A stretch of DNA of 64,000 bases from Acidobacteriota bacterium (GTDB lineage Bacteria; Acidobacteriota; Vicinamibacteria; Vicinamibacterales; UBA2999). The translations under genes were made by a program, and so were the position numbers. The stretch spans positions 1-64,000 of the forward strand of contig JAGNJW010000012.1 in assembly GCA_018000455.1 (NCBI GenBank), read 5' to 3'. Positions 15,944 through 24,753 of this stretch are shown here, one piece after another; within the stretch, counting starts at the first letter, position 1, and every line of letters begins with the position of its first letter. The notes under the pieces were generated by a model. It was not told the DNA's origin. It did no database searches and saw only the letters and a list, made by a program, of their open reading frames with translations.

Positions 15944-18442
15944 ATGGAACGTTCGAAGATCGTTGTCGGTCGGGCTCGCCCCGCGAGCGTGCTCGCGTTC
16001 GTCGTCACAGTCATGTCTCTGGCCGCCCCGTTCGCCGAGGGGCGGCCTCAAGCTCCCGCCCCCGCCATGGTTGACGTGGAGGTCAGCGATTCGTCAGGCG
16101 GTCGCGTCACCGACGCGATCGTGGAACTCGGCCCGGTGGGCGCTCCACTCCACCGCCTCTCATGGGTCGATGATGGCGCTGCGTATCGCGCGACCGCCGT
16201 GGCCGCCGGCCGCCATGTCGTGCACGTCATGCGCCTGGGCTTCGCCGTCGCCTCGCGCGAGGTGATGGTCACGCCGGGCGCGCATCTGAGGGTCTCGGTG
16301 GTCCTCGAGCCGGCGACCGTCGTCGAGGCCGTCCGTGTGGAGGGTGTCTCGCCGTCGGCCGCCGTAACGGCGACGCGGCTTGTCACGGCGCCGCTCGATA
16401 CGCCGCGCAGCGTGACCGTGATTGGCGCCGAACGCCTCAAGACGCAGAACATTCGCACGGTCAGCGAAGCGCTGGCCTACGTGCCTGGGATGTCGGTCAA
16501 CAGTTATCGCACCGGCAGCTATCACTTCTATTCGCGGGGCTACCGAATGGGACCAGACGATACCCGTGTCGACGGCCTGGTCGGCGTGAACGCCGGCGGA
16601 CGCTACGGGGGCTCGATGTTCGGCGTCGAGGACGTGGTGTTCCTGCGTGGTCCCGCCGGCATCCTCTACGGTTCGTCGGCGACGCCCGGCGGTCTCGTCA
16701 ACCTGGTCTCAAAGCAGCCGCAAGCGGCGCCGGTTACGACCGTCGACGTCCGCTTCTCGGGTTACGCGGGAGGTGGTGTCGGACTCGCGGACCGGACATC
16801 AGCCGGCCTGGACCTCGACACGACGGGGCCATGGGGCAAGGGCCGCCGCGTGCTGTACCGCGGGCTGGCGACCGCCGAGCACATGGAGTACTTCACCGGC
16901 GGCGTGGACGACCGCAATCAGTACGCCGCTGGTCTCCTGCGTCTCGCGCTCGACCCCCACGGGGCGCACACCGTGACGCCCACGATCAAGTGGACGCGCT
17001 TCGACCGCCCGCAGGGCGGTGGACTTCTCGTGTCGCCCTCGACGTCGCTCTCGACGAGCGATGGCGTGCGCGGTCCCATCAACCGCGGCGATCTCTCGCC
17101 GATGTCGGTGAACCACGCGTCTGGCGGCGGCATCGACGAGGTCCTGCAGGCCGGTGCCGACGCCCGCGGTGCGATTGGCGGCCGCACGCGCTACACCGCC
17201 GCCTACCGGTTCCTGGCCAACGACACCGCCATCGACCAGTTCACGCCCCAGGTGAACGTGGCGCTGCTCCAGTCGTCCGGCCTGATCCCGCGAGGGCAGA
17301 CGCGCAGCGAGACCGAGCGCCGCTATCACAACTACGATGCGCAGGTCGTGCAGGACATCGTGCGCGGCTCCTCGTGGAGCACGCTCGTGCAGGCCGGTGT
17401 GACCGGGCGGCGGTCATCCACCCGCGGCACCGCCGCGCAGGGACCCTTGCCCGGTCCGCAGTCGCCGGTCGATATCTACACGGGGCTGGCCACGAGTCCT
17501 CTCGTCGACCGCTATCCGGCGATTGCATTTCAGCCATGGACCGACGCCACCTACTGGACGACGTATCTGCAGAATCAAACCGCGCTTGCCGGGGGCCGCG
17601 TCCTCGTGACGCTCGGCGTCGGCTACGGCGAGAACCGCCTCGCCGTCGACCAGACGGCGCGGCGCAGTGATCTCATGCCGAACGGCGCGATTGTCGTCAA
17701 GCCGACAGACGCGACATCGCTCTATGCCAGCTACGCCACCAGCTACAACCCGTCCGATCCCGCCGCTGAGACCGCCAGCGGCAGGCGGGGAGCGTTCGCG
17801 CCGACGCAAGGGGTCAACGCCGAGGTCGGCATCAAGGGTGGCCGGCGCCGCGCGTCCTGGACGGTCGCCGCCTTCCACAACGCCATCGACAACGCGCTCG
17901 TCCAGTCGGGGGCCAACGATCTCAATCCGAACGGCAATCGCTACTATGCGGCAGCAGGTACCCGGCAGAGCCGTGGCGTCGAGGCCAGCGCCGAACTCGA
18001 GCCGCTGCCGCTGCTGCACGTGTCAGGGAGCGTGACCTACCTCGATGCGACCTATACGGGCGAGGGACCGGCCACGGCGACGCTCGCCATTCCGGGTTCG
18101 CGAGCCGAGAAGTCGCCGATGTGGGCGTGGAATCTCTGGACGCGCTACGCACGAACGGCCGGTGTCCTCGATGGCCTCGGTGCCGGCCTCGGCATCGTGC
18201 ACCAGGGCGTCCGTCTTGGCTCGAACGGCGCTCGCACGGTTGCGGCGCCTGACCCGCTCGATCTGCCAGCTTTCACCAGGGTCGATGCGTCGCTCAGCTC
18301 TCGTCTTGGCTCGCGTACCGAGATCGGGCTGCACATCGAGAACCTGTTCGACGCGCTCATCTTCGTGAACGCCAGCGTGGGCTCGAGTATCGAGGTGGCC
18401 GCGCCGCGCGCGATCGCACTCCGGGCTGGCTACCGCTTCTGA
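15944..18442 (+). CDS. TonB-dependent siderophore receptor
   Basis: The 832-residue outer-membrane receptor has a signal peptide (residues about 8-32, ending FAEGRPQ). A carboxypeptidase-regulatory-like domain follows at about 38-125 (VDVEVSDSSGGRVTDAIVELG). The plug comes next (TAPLDTPRSVTVIGAERL, ALAYVPGMSVNSY, DDTRVDGLVG, VVFLRGPAGILYGSSATPGG), then a 22-strand barrel ending in the aromatic GYRF. The plug pattern is that of the FhuA/FhuE/FpvA siderophore class. It is cotranscribed with the PepSY gene and likely iron-repressed. The ATG was chosen because the signal peptide begins there; a weak GAAGGA lies 13 nt upstream. The transported siderophore is not predictable. Confidence 0.92.
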   Translation: MERSKIVVGRARPASVLAFVVTVMSLAAPFAEGRPQAPAPAMVDVEVSDSSGGRVTDAIVELGPVGAPLHRLSWVDDGAAYRATAVAAGRHVVHVMRLGFAVASREVMVTPGAHLRVSVVLEPATVVEAVRVEGVSPSAAVTATRLVTAPLDTPRSVTVIGAERLKTQNIRTVSEALAYVPGMSVNSYRTGSYHFYSRGYRMGPDDTRVDGLVGVNAGGRYGGSMFGVEDVVFLRGPAGILYGSSATPGGLVNLVSKQPQAAPVTTVDVRFSGYAGGGVGLADRTSAGLDLDTTGPWGKGRRVLYRGLATAEHMEYFTGGVDDRNQYAAGLLRLALDPHGAHTVTPTIKWTRFDRPQGGGLLVSPSTSLSTSDGVRGPINRGDLSPMSVNHASGGGIDEVLQAGADARGAIGGRTRYTAAYRFLANDTAIDQFTPQVNVALLQSSGLIPRGQTRSETERRYHNYDAQVVQDIVRGSSWSTLVQAGVTGRRSSTRGTAAQGPLPGPQSPVDIYTGLATSPLVDRYPAIAFQPWTDATYWTTYLQNQTALAGGRVLVTLGVGYGENRLAVDQTARRSDLMPNGAIVVKPTDATSLYASYATSYNPSDPAAETASGRRGAFAPTQGVNAEVGIKGGRRRASWTVAAFHNAIDNALVQSGANDLNPNGNRYYAAAGTRQSRGVEASAELEPLPLLHVSGSVTYLDATYTGEGPATATLAIPGSRAEKSPMWAWNLWTRYARTAGVLDGLGAGLGIVHQGVRLGSNGARTVAAPDPLDLPAFTRVDASLSSRLGSRTEIGLHIENLFDALIFVNASVGSSIEVAAPRAIALRAGYRF

Positions 18443-18720
18443 TCGGTCAGCGCCCGTCCCGACGGACGGTGGCCGGCGGCCATGCCTGGCTCATGAAGCG
18501 ATGGACTGCGTCCGTTGGGGCGACCCACGGATTGTTGTCGTGGTCCGACTACAATCGATATGAGCGCGCGTGTGCCGGCGGGCAAGAGGGACGGGCCGTC
18601 CGCCGGCGGCGCCAGTACGCGCACGTCGAGGGCCTCGAGGTCCTGCGGCGGGATGGCGGGGCCCGGGTCTGACGGGCGCCGGTGGCCGTTGGCAAATCGG
18701 CGAGGCGGATCGGTCGCGGG
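18443..18720. other. Intergenic stretch with an orphan promoter-like site
   Basis: This 278-bp stretch lies between the convergent receptor and M48 genes. On the plus strand TACAAT (18550-18555) is 4 nt before ATG 18560, the same layout as real leaderless genes nearby. The 71-codon frame behind it (SARVPAGKRDGPSAGG...) is arginine/glycine-rich and overlaps the M48 gene 3' end, so I do not call it. On the minus strand the frame beyond the M48 stop contains PPQDLEALDVRVLAPPADGP, which looks protein-like but has no start. It may be the remnant of a lost gene. Confidence 0.3.
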
Positions 18721-20136
18721 CTACCGGTCGGTCAGGCGAATGGAACTGCCGACGCGCTCGAAGGCCGGCGCGTAGATCGACGCATCGTCTTGTGGCGCGA
18801 CCGTCAGGTAGTAGAAGAGGCTGCCGTCGGCCAGCAGCGTCGTGTAGACACCGACGCGCTCGGTCTGTCCGAGCGCCGACTGGCCCACCAGCGCCGTGCC
18901 GATACCCGAACGCTGCGCGATGCGCACGGCCCGGGCCGAATCGGCGATACGCATGCCGGGATTGGCGCGAATCAGTGAGTTCACGAACGCCTCGGTCGAT
19001 TCCGACAGATCGCGCGAGGCGGCGCGTGCCACGCCAAGTTCCACGCCGTGGGTGACGACGCTCTGTCCCCGATAGTCGCCGTAGGCGTTCTCCGGTACGA
19101 ACTTCACGGCGTTGTTGCCGTTGATGCCCGTCCAGTTGGTGGGCACGCTCACCTGGAAGAGCTCGCCGCCACGCGCCGTCTTGTAGCGCGCGGCCGGCGC
19201 CGGCACAGGCTGCCCGACGGTACCGACGGATGCTGGCGCCGAGCCGCCGCTGCCGCCGTTGCCGGCGCGCGACAGATCGGCCATCGACTGCGCCGGCGGC
19301 ATCGCGGCGAAACGCGCCTTGGCGCTGGCAAAGCCGCTGCCGTTCGATCGCGGGCCGATGGTGAGCGTGGCGGCTTCGGCGCGGATGTAGTCCACGCGGT
19401 TGCCCGGATTCGGGTGGCTGCTCAGCCACTGCGGCGGGGTATTGCCCTTCGACTCGCGCTCGATGGTCTCGAACATCTTCGCCAGGTCGCGCGGGTCGAA
19501 GCCGGCGCGCGCCATGATCTGCGCACCCAGTAAATCAGCCTGCTTTTCGTACTCGCGGCTGTACTTCATGAGCCAGGCGCCGAGGCCGAATTGCGAGCCC
19601 TGCGCGATCGCGTCGCCCCAACCGCCGCCGATGATCGCCCCGGCGATGGCGCCGGCGACGGCGCCGATCTGGAAGTTCTGCGCCTTCGTGGCGTTCGCCG
19701 TGCCGTGGCGCAGCAGCACGTGCGCCAGCTCGTGTGCCATCACGCCCACGACTTCGCCCTCGCTCGAGGCCGCGTCGAACATGCCGCGGTTGACGAACAT
19801 CGGCCCGCCAGGCAGCGCGAAGGCGTTGATCTCTTTCAGGTTGACCGGCGTGAACGAGTACTCGAAGACCGGCTGGTTGAGGCCCGGCGGGGCCGCCTGC
19901 ACGAGGGCGTGGCCGGCGCGATCGAGATACGCGTTGATCTGGTCGTCGGCGATGATCGGATACTTCTGCCGCACCTCGGCCGCCGCTTCCTTGCCGAGCT
20001 GCACGTCCTGTTCGGGGGTGTACTTGTTCTTGGGCGGCGTGATGACGGTCTGCGCGGAGGCGGCCATCACGCCGAGGCCCACGACGAGCAGAGCCGCGAG
20101 GGCAGGCGAAGGTCGGCGGCGGGTGACAGGCATCAT
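18721..20136 (-). CDS. M48-family zinc metallopeptidase (BepA/LoiP-like)
   Basis: The 471-residue protein has a signal peptide (LAALLVVGLGVMAASAQ) and an M48 domain with MAHELAHVLLRHG (HExxH near residue 134). The third ligand region is YEKQADLLGAQIMARAG, and SSHPNPGNRVDYI follows. The C-terminal 200 residues contain a further domain (ELFQVSVPTNWTGINGNNAVKFVPENAYG) with a periplasmic beta-sandwich look. Homologues are periplasmic proteases for outer-membrane quality control. TAGAAT lies 27 nt upstream of the ATG and a GGGAG site 8 nt upstream, so this gene has a short leader. Two adjacent ATGs are possible starts. Confidence 0.9.
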   Translation of the reverse strand: MMPVTRRRPSPALAALLVVGLGVMAASAQTVITPPKNKYTPEQDVQLGKEAAAEVRQKYPIIADDQINAYLDRAGHALVQAAPPGLNQPVFEYSFTPVNLKEINAFALPGGPMFVNRGMFDAASSEGEVVGVMAHELAHVLLRHGTANATKAQNFQIGAVAGAIAGAIIGGGWGDAIAQGSQFGLGAWLMKYSREYEKQADLLGAQIMARAGFDPRDLAKMFETIERESKGNTPPQWLSSHPNPGNRVDYIRAEAATLTIGPRSNGSGFASAKARFAAMPPAQSMADLSRAGNGGSGGSAPASVGTVGQPVPAPAARYKTARGGELFQVSVPTNWTGINGNNAVKFVPENAYGDYRGQSVVTHGVELGVARAASRDLSESTEAFVNSLIRANPGMRIADSARAVRIAQRSGIGTALVGQSALGQTERVGVYTTLLADGSLFYYLTVAPQDDASIYAPAFERVGSSIRLTDR

Positions 20137-20163
20137 CGAATCGACTCCCGGGGGGATGTGGCC

Positions 20164-20169
20164 ATTCTA
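20164..20169 (-). promoter_or_regulatory. -10 box of M48 peptidase gene
   Basis: Minus-strand TAGAAT predicts a start about 20 nt before ATG 20136, leaving room for the GGGAG ribosome-binding site. Confidence 0.5.
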
Positions 20170-20204
20170 TCGGACGGCACCGAGCGGCATGCCGCCCCGC
20201 CGTG

Positions 20205-20882
20205 CTAGCGCGCCAGGGTGAGCGTGACGGTGGCGGTGCCGCCGGCGGTGACCGTGACCCTCATCGGCGCGGCCTCGAGCGTCTCGTGCCAGACCTTCAG
20301 CCCGTAGGTCCCTGGCGGCACGCCCTGCAGCTCGAAACGGCCATCGGCGCCGCTCACGGCAGCCATGTCGTCGGTGACCACGATGAAGCCGCGCATCCAC
20401 GGGTGGGTGTTGCAGGTGATGCGCACCAGCCCGGCGCCGTTGAGCGGCCGCGTGACGACCATGCCGGGCGCCGGCAACCCGACGTTGAAGAGGGTTCTGC
20501 CGCCGTCCTGCTGGGCGTTGGTCGTGTGCAGCAGCGGATCGTGACTGGTGGTGCTGGTTGGAGCTCCGGGTCGGGCGACCTGCACGCGCGGCAGGAAGCG
20601 GCACTTCTCGTTCGTGACCTGGGGCTCTGGGTACGGCGTGGTGACCTTGACGCCGGTCAGGCTCACCACCGCGTTGGCCAACAGCCCGCCGGCGGCCACG
20701 ACGATCGACTCGTCGGGCAGCTCCCGGCCGCACACCTTCATGTCCATCGTGACGCGCAGCGGCCGCGGTGCGGTCGCCGCGGTCGTGACGACACCAGTCA
20801 CCGTGCCGCCCTGAGCGAGGGCGAGGCCCGGCAGGACGAGGACTGCGCCCAGGGCCATGGCGGCTGAACGTCTTATTCGCAT
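20205..20882 (-). CDS. Secreted carboxypeptidase-regulatory-like protein with CNTHPWM motif
   Basis: The 225-residue protein has a signal peptide (MALGAVLVLPGLALAQ). The mature part begins with a regulatory-like strand pattern (GTVTGVVTTAATAPRPLRVTMD), and a middle section contains MKVCGRELPDESIVV. The distinctive segment VRITCNTHPWMRGFIVVTDD follows. The protein ends with a transthyretin/CarboxypepD_reg domain (GADGRFELQGVPPGTYGLKVWHE). The C-x2-H-x2-M arrangement, with an upstream Cys and His, resembles copper-binding loops of cupredoxins but is not a canonical blue-copper site. A metal-binding or electron-carrier role is possible. It lies divergent from a ZnuD-like metal receptor. TACCGT 9 nt before the ATG may be the -10. 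Confidence 0.75.
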   Translation of the reverse strand: MRIRRSAAMALGAVLVLPGLALAQGGTVTGVVTTAATAPRPLRVTMDMKVCGRELPDESIVVAAGGLLANAVVSLTGVKVTTPYPEPQVTNEKCRFLPRVQVARPGAPTSTTSHDPLLHTTNAQQDGGRTLFNVGLPAPGMVVTRPLNGAGLVRITCNTHPWMRGFIVVTDDMAAVSGADGRFELQGVPPGTYGLKVWHETLEAAPMRVTVTAGGTATVTLTLAR

Positions 20883-21067
20883 CTTCGGTTGACGGTAGCA
20901 CGAGTGCCCGGCAGTTGCCGGCCGCCGGCCATCGGGGGCGTACGTTACCGGCTTCTCGTCGGTGTCACGCCACCATTCATGGGCCCGATCCGGCCGTCTG
21001 AGTGCGCGCCTGTGGCGGAGGTGCCCTGTTGCCCGCTACGCTAGGCGGGTCTGCGGAGGTCGGTCCC

Positions 21068-23320
21068 GTGCGTCATCAGTCCTCGCTTCGAATCCCGCTG
21101 CTCGTTGCCGTGATGGCCGTTCTCGCCGGCGCTGTGCCGGCTCTGGCGCAGGGCGCGCTGAGCGGCCGGGTGACCCGGGCGGGCGGCGATCCCATGGGAG
21201 GCGCGGCGGTGGTGCTCGACGAGCTGCGCCGCGAGACGCGCACGGCAGAGGACGGCACCTACCGGTTCGACAGCCTGCCGCCCGGCGACTATCACGTGTC
21301 GGTGCGGGCGGACGGCTACAGCAGTCGTCGTGCCGAAGTGGCGGTCGGTGCCGGCGGCGCCACGCTCGACCTCGAGGTGGACCTCGACCTGCATTTCGCG
21401 GAAGTGGTGTCGGTCAGCCCGAACCCGCGACCGCAGTTCGAGTCGTTCCAGCCGACCTCGGTGCTGTCGAACGAGGACCTCGCGCGTCAGCTCCAGGACA
21501 CCCTCGGGGCGACGCTGCAGTCCGAGCCCGGCGTCGCGATGCGTTCGCTTGGCCCCGGGCCGGCGCGGCCCGTCATTCGAGGTCTCGACGGCGACCGTGT
21601 GCTCGTGCTGCAGGACGGCCAGCGGATGGGCGATCTGTCGAGCCAGTCGGGCGACCACGGCGTGCCCGTGAACCCGGCCTCGGCCCAGCGCATCGAGGTC
21701 GTGCGCGGGCCGGCGACGCTGCTCTACGGCGCCAACGCCATCGGTGGCTTGGTGAACATCGTGACCGATCAGATTCCGACCGAGAAGGTCACGGCTCCGA
21801 CCGGCTCCTTCAACTTCAACGTGGGCAGCAACGCCGTGCCGGTCGGTGGTGCCGGCGACGTGCACGTGGGCAACGGCCGGTTCGCGATGCATTTCGGAGG
21901 CGGCGGTCAGCGCTCAGGCAGCTACCTCACGCCCGAGGGCGAGGTGGCGAACTCGCAATCGCGCAGCGGGTTCGTCAACATCGGCGGTGGCTGGACCGGC
22001 GACCGGCAATATGCGGGCGCCAGCTACGGTTATGACGACACCAAATACGGCGTGCCGGTGCTCGAAGAAGGCCGAATCAGCCTGACGCCCAAGCGACATG
22101 CGTTCTCGATCCGCGCCGGCGGTCAGGGCCTCGACGGTGTGCTGTCGTCGTACCGGGCGACGCTCGGCGTCCGGCGTTATCGGCACAGCGAGCTTGCCGG
22201 CGACGTCGTCGGCACGCAGTTCCGGAACGACACCGTCGAGGGCGAAGCGCTGCTGTCACACCGGCCGGTCGGCCGTCTGGCCGGTTCCGTCGGCGGCTGG
22301 TTCCTGAATCGGGAGTTCTCCGCGACCGGCGCCGAAGCCCTGTCGCCCCCGGTCGACCAGCGCGGCGTCGCCTCGTTCCTCTACGAAGAGCTCACCTGGC
22401 CCCATTTCACGCTGCAGTTCGGCGGCCGTGTCGATCGCACGACGTTCGAGCCCCAGGGCGTGCTGCCGGCCCGCGACTTCACCGAGTTCTCGGGTTCGGT
22501 CGGCGCCCTCATCCGCCCGAGCGCTACCAACGACAATCTGGTCATCGCCGCCAGCGTGGCCAGGGCGGCGCGGAATCCCGCCCTCGAGGAGCTCTATTTC
22601 TTCGGTCCGCACGCCGGCAACCTCACGTTCGAGATCGGCAATCCCGATCTCAGGTCGGAACGGGCGCTTGGCTTCGACCTGTCGCTGCGCGGCCGCTCGC
22701 GGCGGGCGCGGGGGGAGGTCTCGGTGTTCCGCAACAACGTCACCGACTTCATCTTCCGCAGTCCCCTCACCGACGAGGAGTTCGCCGCCCGCGAAGCGGA
22801 GTTCGACGCGCGCTTCGGCGTCGACCACCTCGAAGGCGACGGGGCCGACCCGGGGCATGCCGGAACGTTCCCGTTTGCCGAGTACAACGGCGCCGATGCC
22901 ACGCTCTGGGGGCTGGAGGCCCACGCCGACGTCACGCTCACCGAGCGCCTGGGTGCCGAGTTCACCTTTGACCTCGTGCGTGCCGAGCGCGTAAGCGACG
23001 GCGAGCCTCTGCCGCGCATTCCTCCGCAACGCCTGATGGCCGGCCTGCGTTACACGCAGGGGGCGTTCGAAATGGGCGTCGACGGCACCGCCGTGGCCAG
23101 GCAGGATCGCGTGTTCGGCGCTGAGACCGAGACGGCGGCCTACGGGTTACTGCGCTTGCACGCCACCTACACCCGCCAGTCGCCGCGCGCGGTGCAGACC
23201 GTGACCGCGCGCCTCGACAACGCAGCCAACACGCTCTACCGCAACCACCTGAACTACCTCAAGGACGTCGTTCCCGAGATCGGGCGGCAGTTCCGCCTGG
23301 TCTACGCGATCAGATTCTGA
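21068..23320 (+). CDS. ZnuD-like TonB-dependent metal receptor
   Basis: The 750-residue outer-membrane receptor has a signal peptide (LLVAVMAVLAGAVPALAQ) and a carboxypeptidase-regulatory domain (ALSGRVTRAGGDPMGGAAVVLDE...PPGDYHVSVRADGY). The plug is highly reminiscent of ZnuD (RPVIRGLDGDRVLVLQDG, DLSSQSGDHGVPVNP, QRIEVVRGPATLLYGANAIGG). The barrel ends YAIRF. An acidic/His loop near residues 590-615 (RFGVDHLEGDGADPGHAGTF) could bind metal, as in ZnuD. Zinc or heavy-metal uptake is the likely role. GTG 21068 was chosen because GGAGG lies 8 nt upstream and the signal peptide follows directly. The upstream in-frame ATG at 21002 gives a non-signal-like extension. Confidence 0.88.
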   Translation: MRHQSSLRIPLLVAVMAVLAGAVPALAQGALSGRVTRAGGDPMGGAAVVLDELRRETRTAEDGTYRFDSLPPGDYHVSVRADGYSSRRAEVAVGAGGATLDLEVDLDLHFAEVVSVSPNPRPQFESFQPTSVLSNEDLARQLQDTLGATLQSEPGVAMRSLGPGPARPVIRGLDGDRVLVLQDGQRMGDLSSQSGDHGVPVNPASAQRIEVVRGPATLLYGANAIGGLVNIVTDQIPTEKVTAPTGSFNFNVGSNAVPVGGAGDVHVGNGRFAMHFGGGGQRSGSYLTPEGEVANSQSRSGFVNIGGGWTGDRQYAGASYGYDDTKYGVPVLEEGRISLTPKRHAFSIRAGGQGLDGVLSSYRATLGVRRYRHSELAGDVVGTQFRNDTVEGEALLSHRPVGRLAGSVGGWFLNREFSATGAEALSPPVDQRGVASFLYEELTWPHFTLQFGGRVDRTTFEPQGVLPARDFTEFSGSVGALIRPSATNDNLVIAASVARAARNPALEELYFFGPHAGNLTFEIGNPDLRSERALGFDLSLRGRSRRARGEVSVFRNNVTDFIFRSPLTDEEFAAREAEFDARFGVDHLEGDGADPGHAGTFPFAEYNGADATLWGLEAHADVTLTERLGAEFTFDLVRAERVSDGEPLPRIPPQRLMAGLRYTQGAFEMGVDGTAVARQDRVFGAETETAAYGLLRLHATYTRQSPRAVQTVTARLDNAANTLYRNHLNYLKDVVPEIGRQFRLVYAIRF

Positions 23321-23333
23321 CGGCCGGCGGCGA

Positions 23334-23339
23334 TAGAAT
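23334..23339 (+). promoter_or_regulatory. -10 box of leaderless M28 peptidase gene
   Basis: TAGAAT overlaps an in-frame ATG at 23338 and lies 7 nt before ATG 23347. Transcription would start at the latter, so 23347 is taken as the true start. Confidence 0.6.
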
Positions 23340-23346
23340 GGCCGGC

Positions 23347-24732
23347 ATGATGCGAACCGCCCTGTGCGTGCTGGCCGCCGTCGTTACCTACGGCGCTTTC
23401 CTGCCCTTCGCCGCTCAGCCTGCTGCTGGCGCGGCGTGGCTCTCGCCCTTCCGCGACAACGTCTCGCGCCTCCAGGCCGCCGCCCAGGCGGACGACTTCG
23501 CGTGGCAACGCCTGGCGGAGCTGACCGACACCTACGGCGCCCGCCTCGCCGGGTCGGAGAACCTGACCCGCGCCATTCGCTGGGCTGAGGCCGCCATGGC
23601 CAAGGATGGACTGGCCAACGTGCGAGCCGAGAAGGTGATGGCGCCCCGGTGGGTGCGCGGCCGGGAGAGCGCGGTCATCGTCGATCCGCCCGAACATCCG
23701 ATGGCCATGCTCGGTCTCGGTGGCAGCGTCGCCACCCCGCCCGGCGGCATCGAGGCCGACGTGCTGGTGGTGACGGATTTCAAGGATCTCGAAGCCCGTG
23801 CCGCCGAGGCACGGGGCAAGATCGTGCTCTTCAACGTTCCCTACACGACCTATGGTGAAACGGTCCCGTACCGCGCCGGCGGTGCAACGGCTGCCGCCCG
23901 GCATGGCGCAGTGGCCTCGCTCGTGCGGTCGGTCGGCCCGATCGGGCATCGCACGCCGCACACCGGCGGCATGAACTACGGCGAGGCCGCCGTCAGGATT
24001 CCAACCGCCGCCATTTCCGTCGAGGATGCCAACCGTATCCAGCGCCTGAGCGAGCGCGGCGTGCGGGTGCGCGTGCGCCTGTCGATGGAGGCGCACTTCG
24101 AAGCCGACGTGGAGTCGGCCAACGTGCTCGGCGAAATCGTGGGTCGCGAGTTCCCCAAGGAAGTGGTGCTCGTCGGCTGTCACTTCGATTCGTGGGACGT
24201 CGGCGCCGGGGCGTCGGACAACGGCGTCGGCTGCATCGTCACGTGGGAAGCGCTCCGGCTCATGAAGTCGCTCGGCATCCAGCCGCGCCGCACGGTGCGA
24301 CTCGGGCTCTTCACGAACGAGGAGAACGGCCTGCGCGGCGGCTTGGCGTATCGTGATGCCTACATGGCCTCGGCGGGCGACCACGTCCTGGCACTCGAGT
24401 CCGACTCAGGGGTCTTCGCGCCGGCTAGCCTCGGCTTCACTGGATCCGATGCGGCGCGCGGCTATATCGACGCCATCGGCACGCTCCTCACGCCGCTCGG
24501 CTTCCCCCCGGTGGGCCCGGGCGGCGGCGGCGCGGACATCGGACCGATCGCCCAGGCCGGCAAGGTGCCGATGATGGCCTACAACGGCGACTCGACGCGC
24601 TACTTCACCATCCACCACACGCCGGCCGATACGGTGGATCGCATCGCGCCAGCGGAAGTCGCCAAGGCCGCGGCGGCGATTGCCACCATGACCTACGTCG
24701 TGGCCGACATGCCCGAGCGGTTGCCCAAGTAG
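23347..24732 (+). CDS. Secreted M28 peptidase, carboxypeptidase Q-like
   Basis: The 461-residue protein has a signal peptide (MRTALCVLAAVVTYGAFLPFAAQPAAG) and a PA-domain insert (about 110-220, IEADVLVVTDFKDLEARAAE...GKIVLFNVPY). The M28 core has ligand motifs GCHFDSWDVG, GASDNGVG, TNEENGLRGG, ESDSG and TIHHTPADT. The order and spacing match plasma glutamate carboxypeptidase/CPQ, which removes unsubstituted amino acids from dipeptides and oligopeptides. The length is normal. TAGAAT at 23334-23339 is positioned for transcription to begin at ATG 23347, so the upstream ATG at 23338, which overlaps the promoter, was rejected. Its 3' end faces the amidase pseudogene. Confidence 0.92.
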   Translation: MMRTALCVLAAVVTYGAFLPFAAQPAAGAAWLSPFRDNVSRLQAAAQADDFAWQRLAELTDTYGARLAGSENLTRAIRWAEAAMAKDGLANVRAEKVMAPRWVRGRESAVIVDPPEHPMAMLGLGGSVATPPGGIEADVLVVTDFKDLEARAAEARGKIVLFNVPYTTYGETVPYRAGGATAAARHGAVASLVRSVGPIGHRTPHTGGMNYGEAAVRIPTAAISVEDANRIQRLSERGVRVRVRLSMEAHFEADVESANVLGEIVGREFPKEVVLVGCHFDSWDVGAGASDNGVGCIVTWEALRLMKSLGIQPRRTVRLGLFTNEENGLRGGLAYRDAYMASAGDHVLALESDSGVFAPASLGFTGSDAARGYIDAIGTLLTPLGFPPVGPGGGGADIGPIAQAGKVPMMAYNGDSTRYFTIHHTPADTVDRIAPAEVAKAAAAIATMTYVVADMPERLPK

Positions 24733-24753
24733 CCCGCCGCGTGGTGCCGTTGC

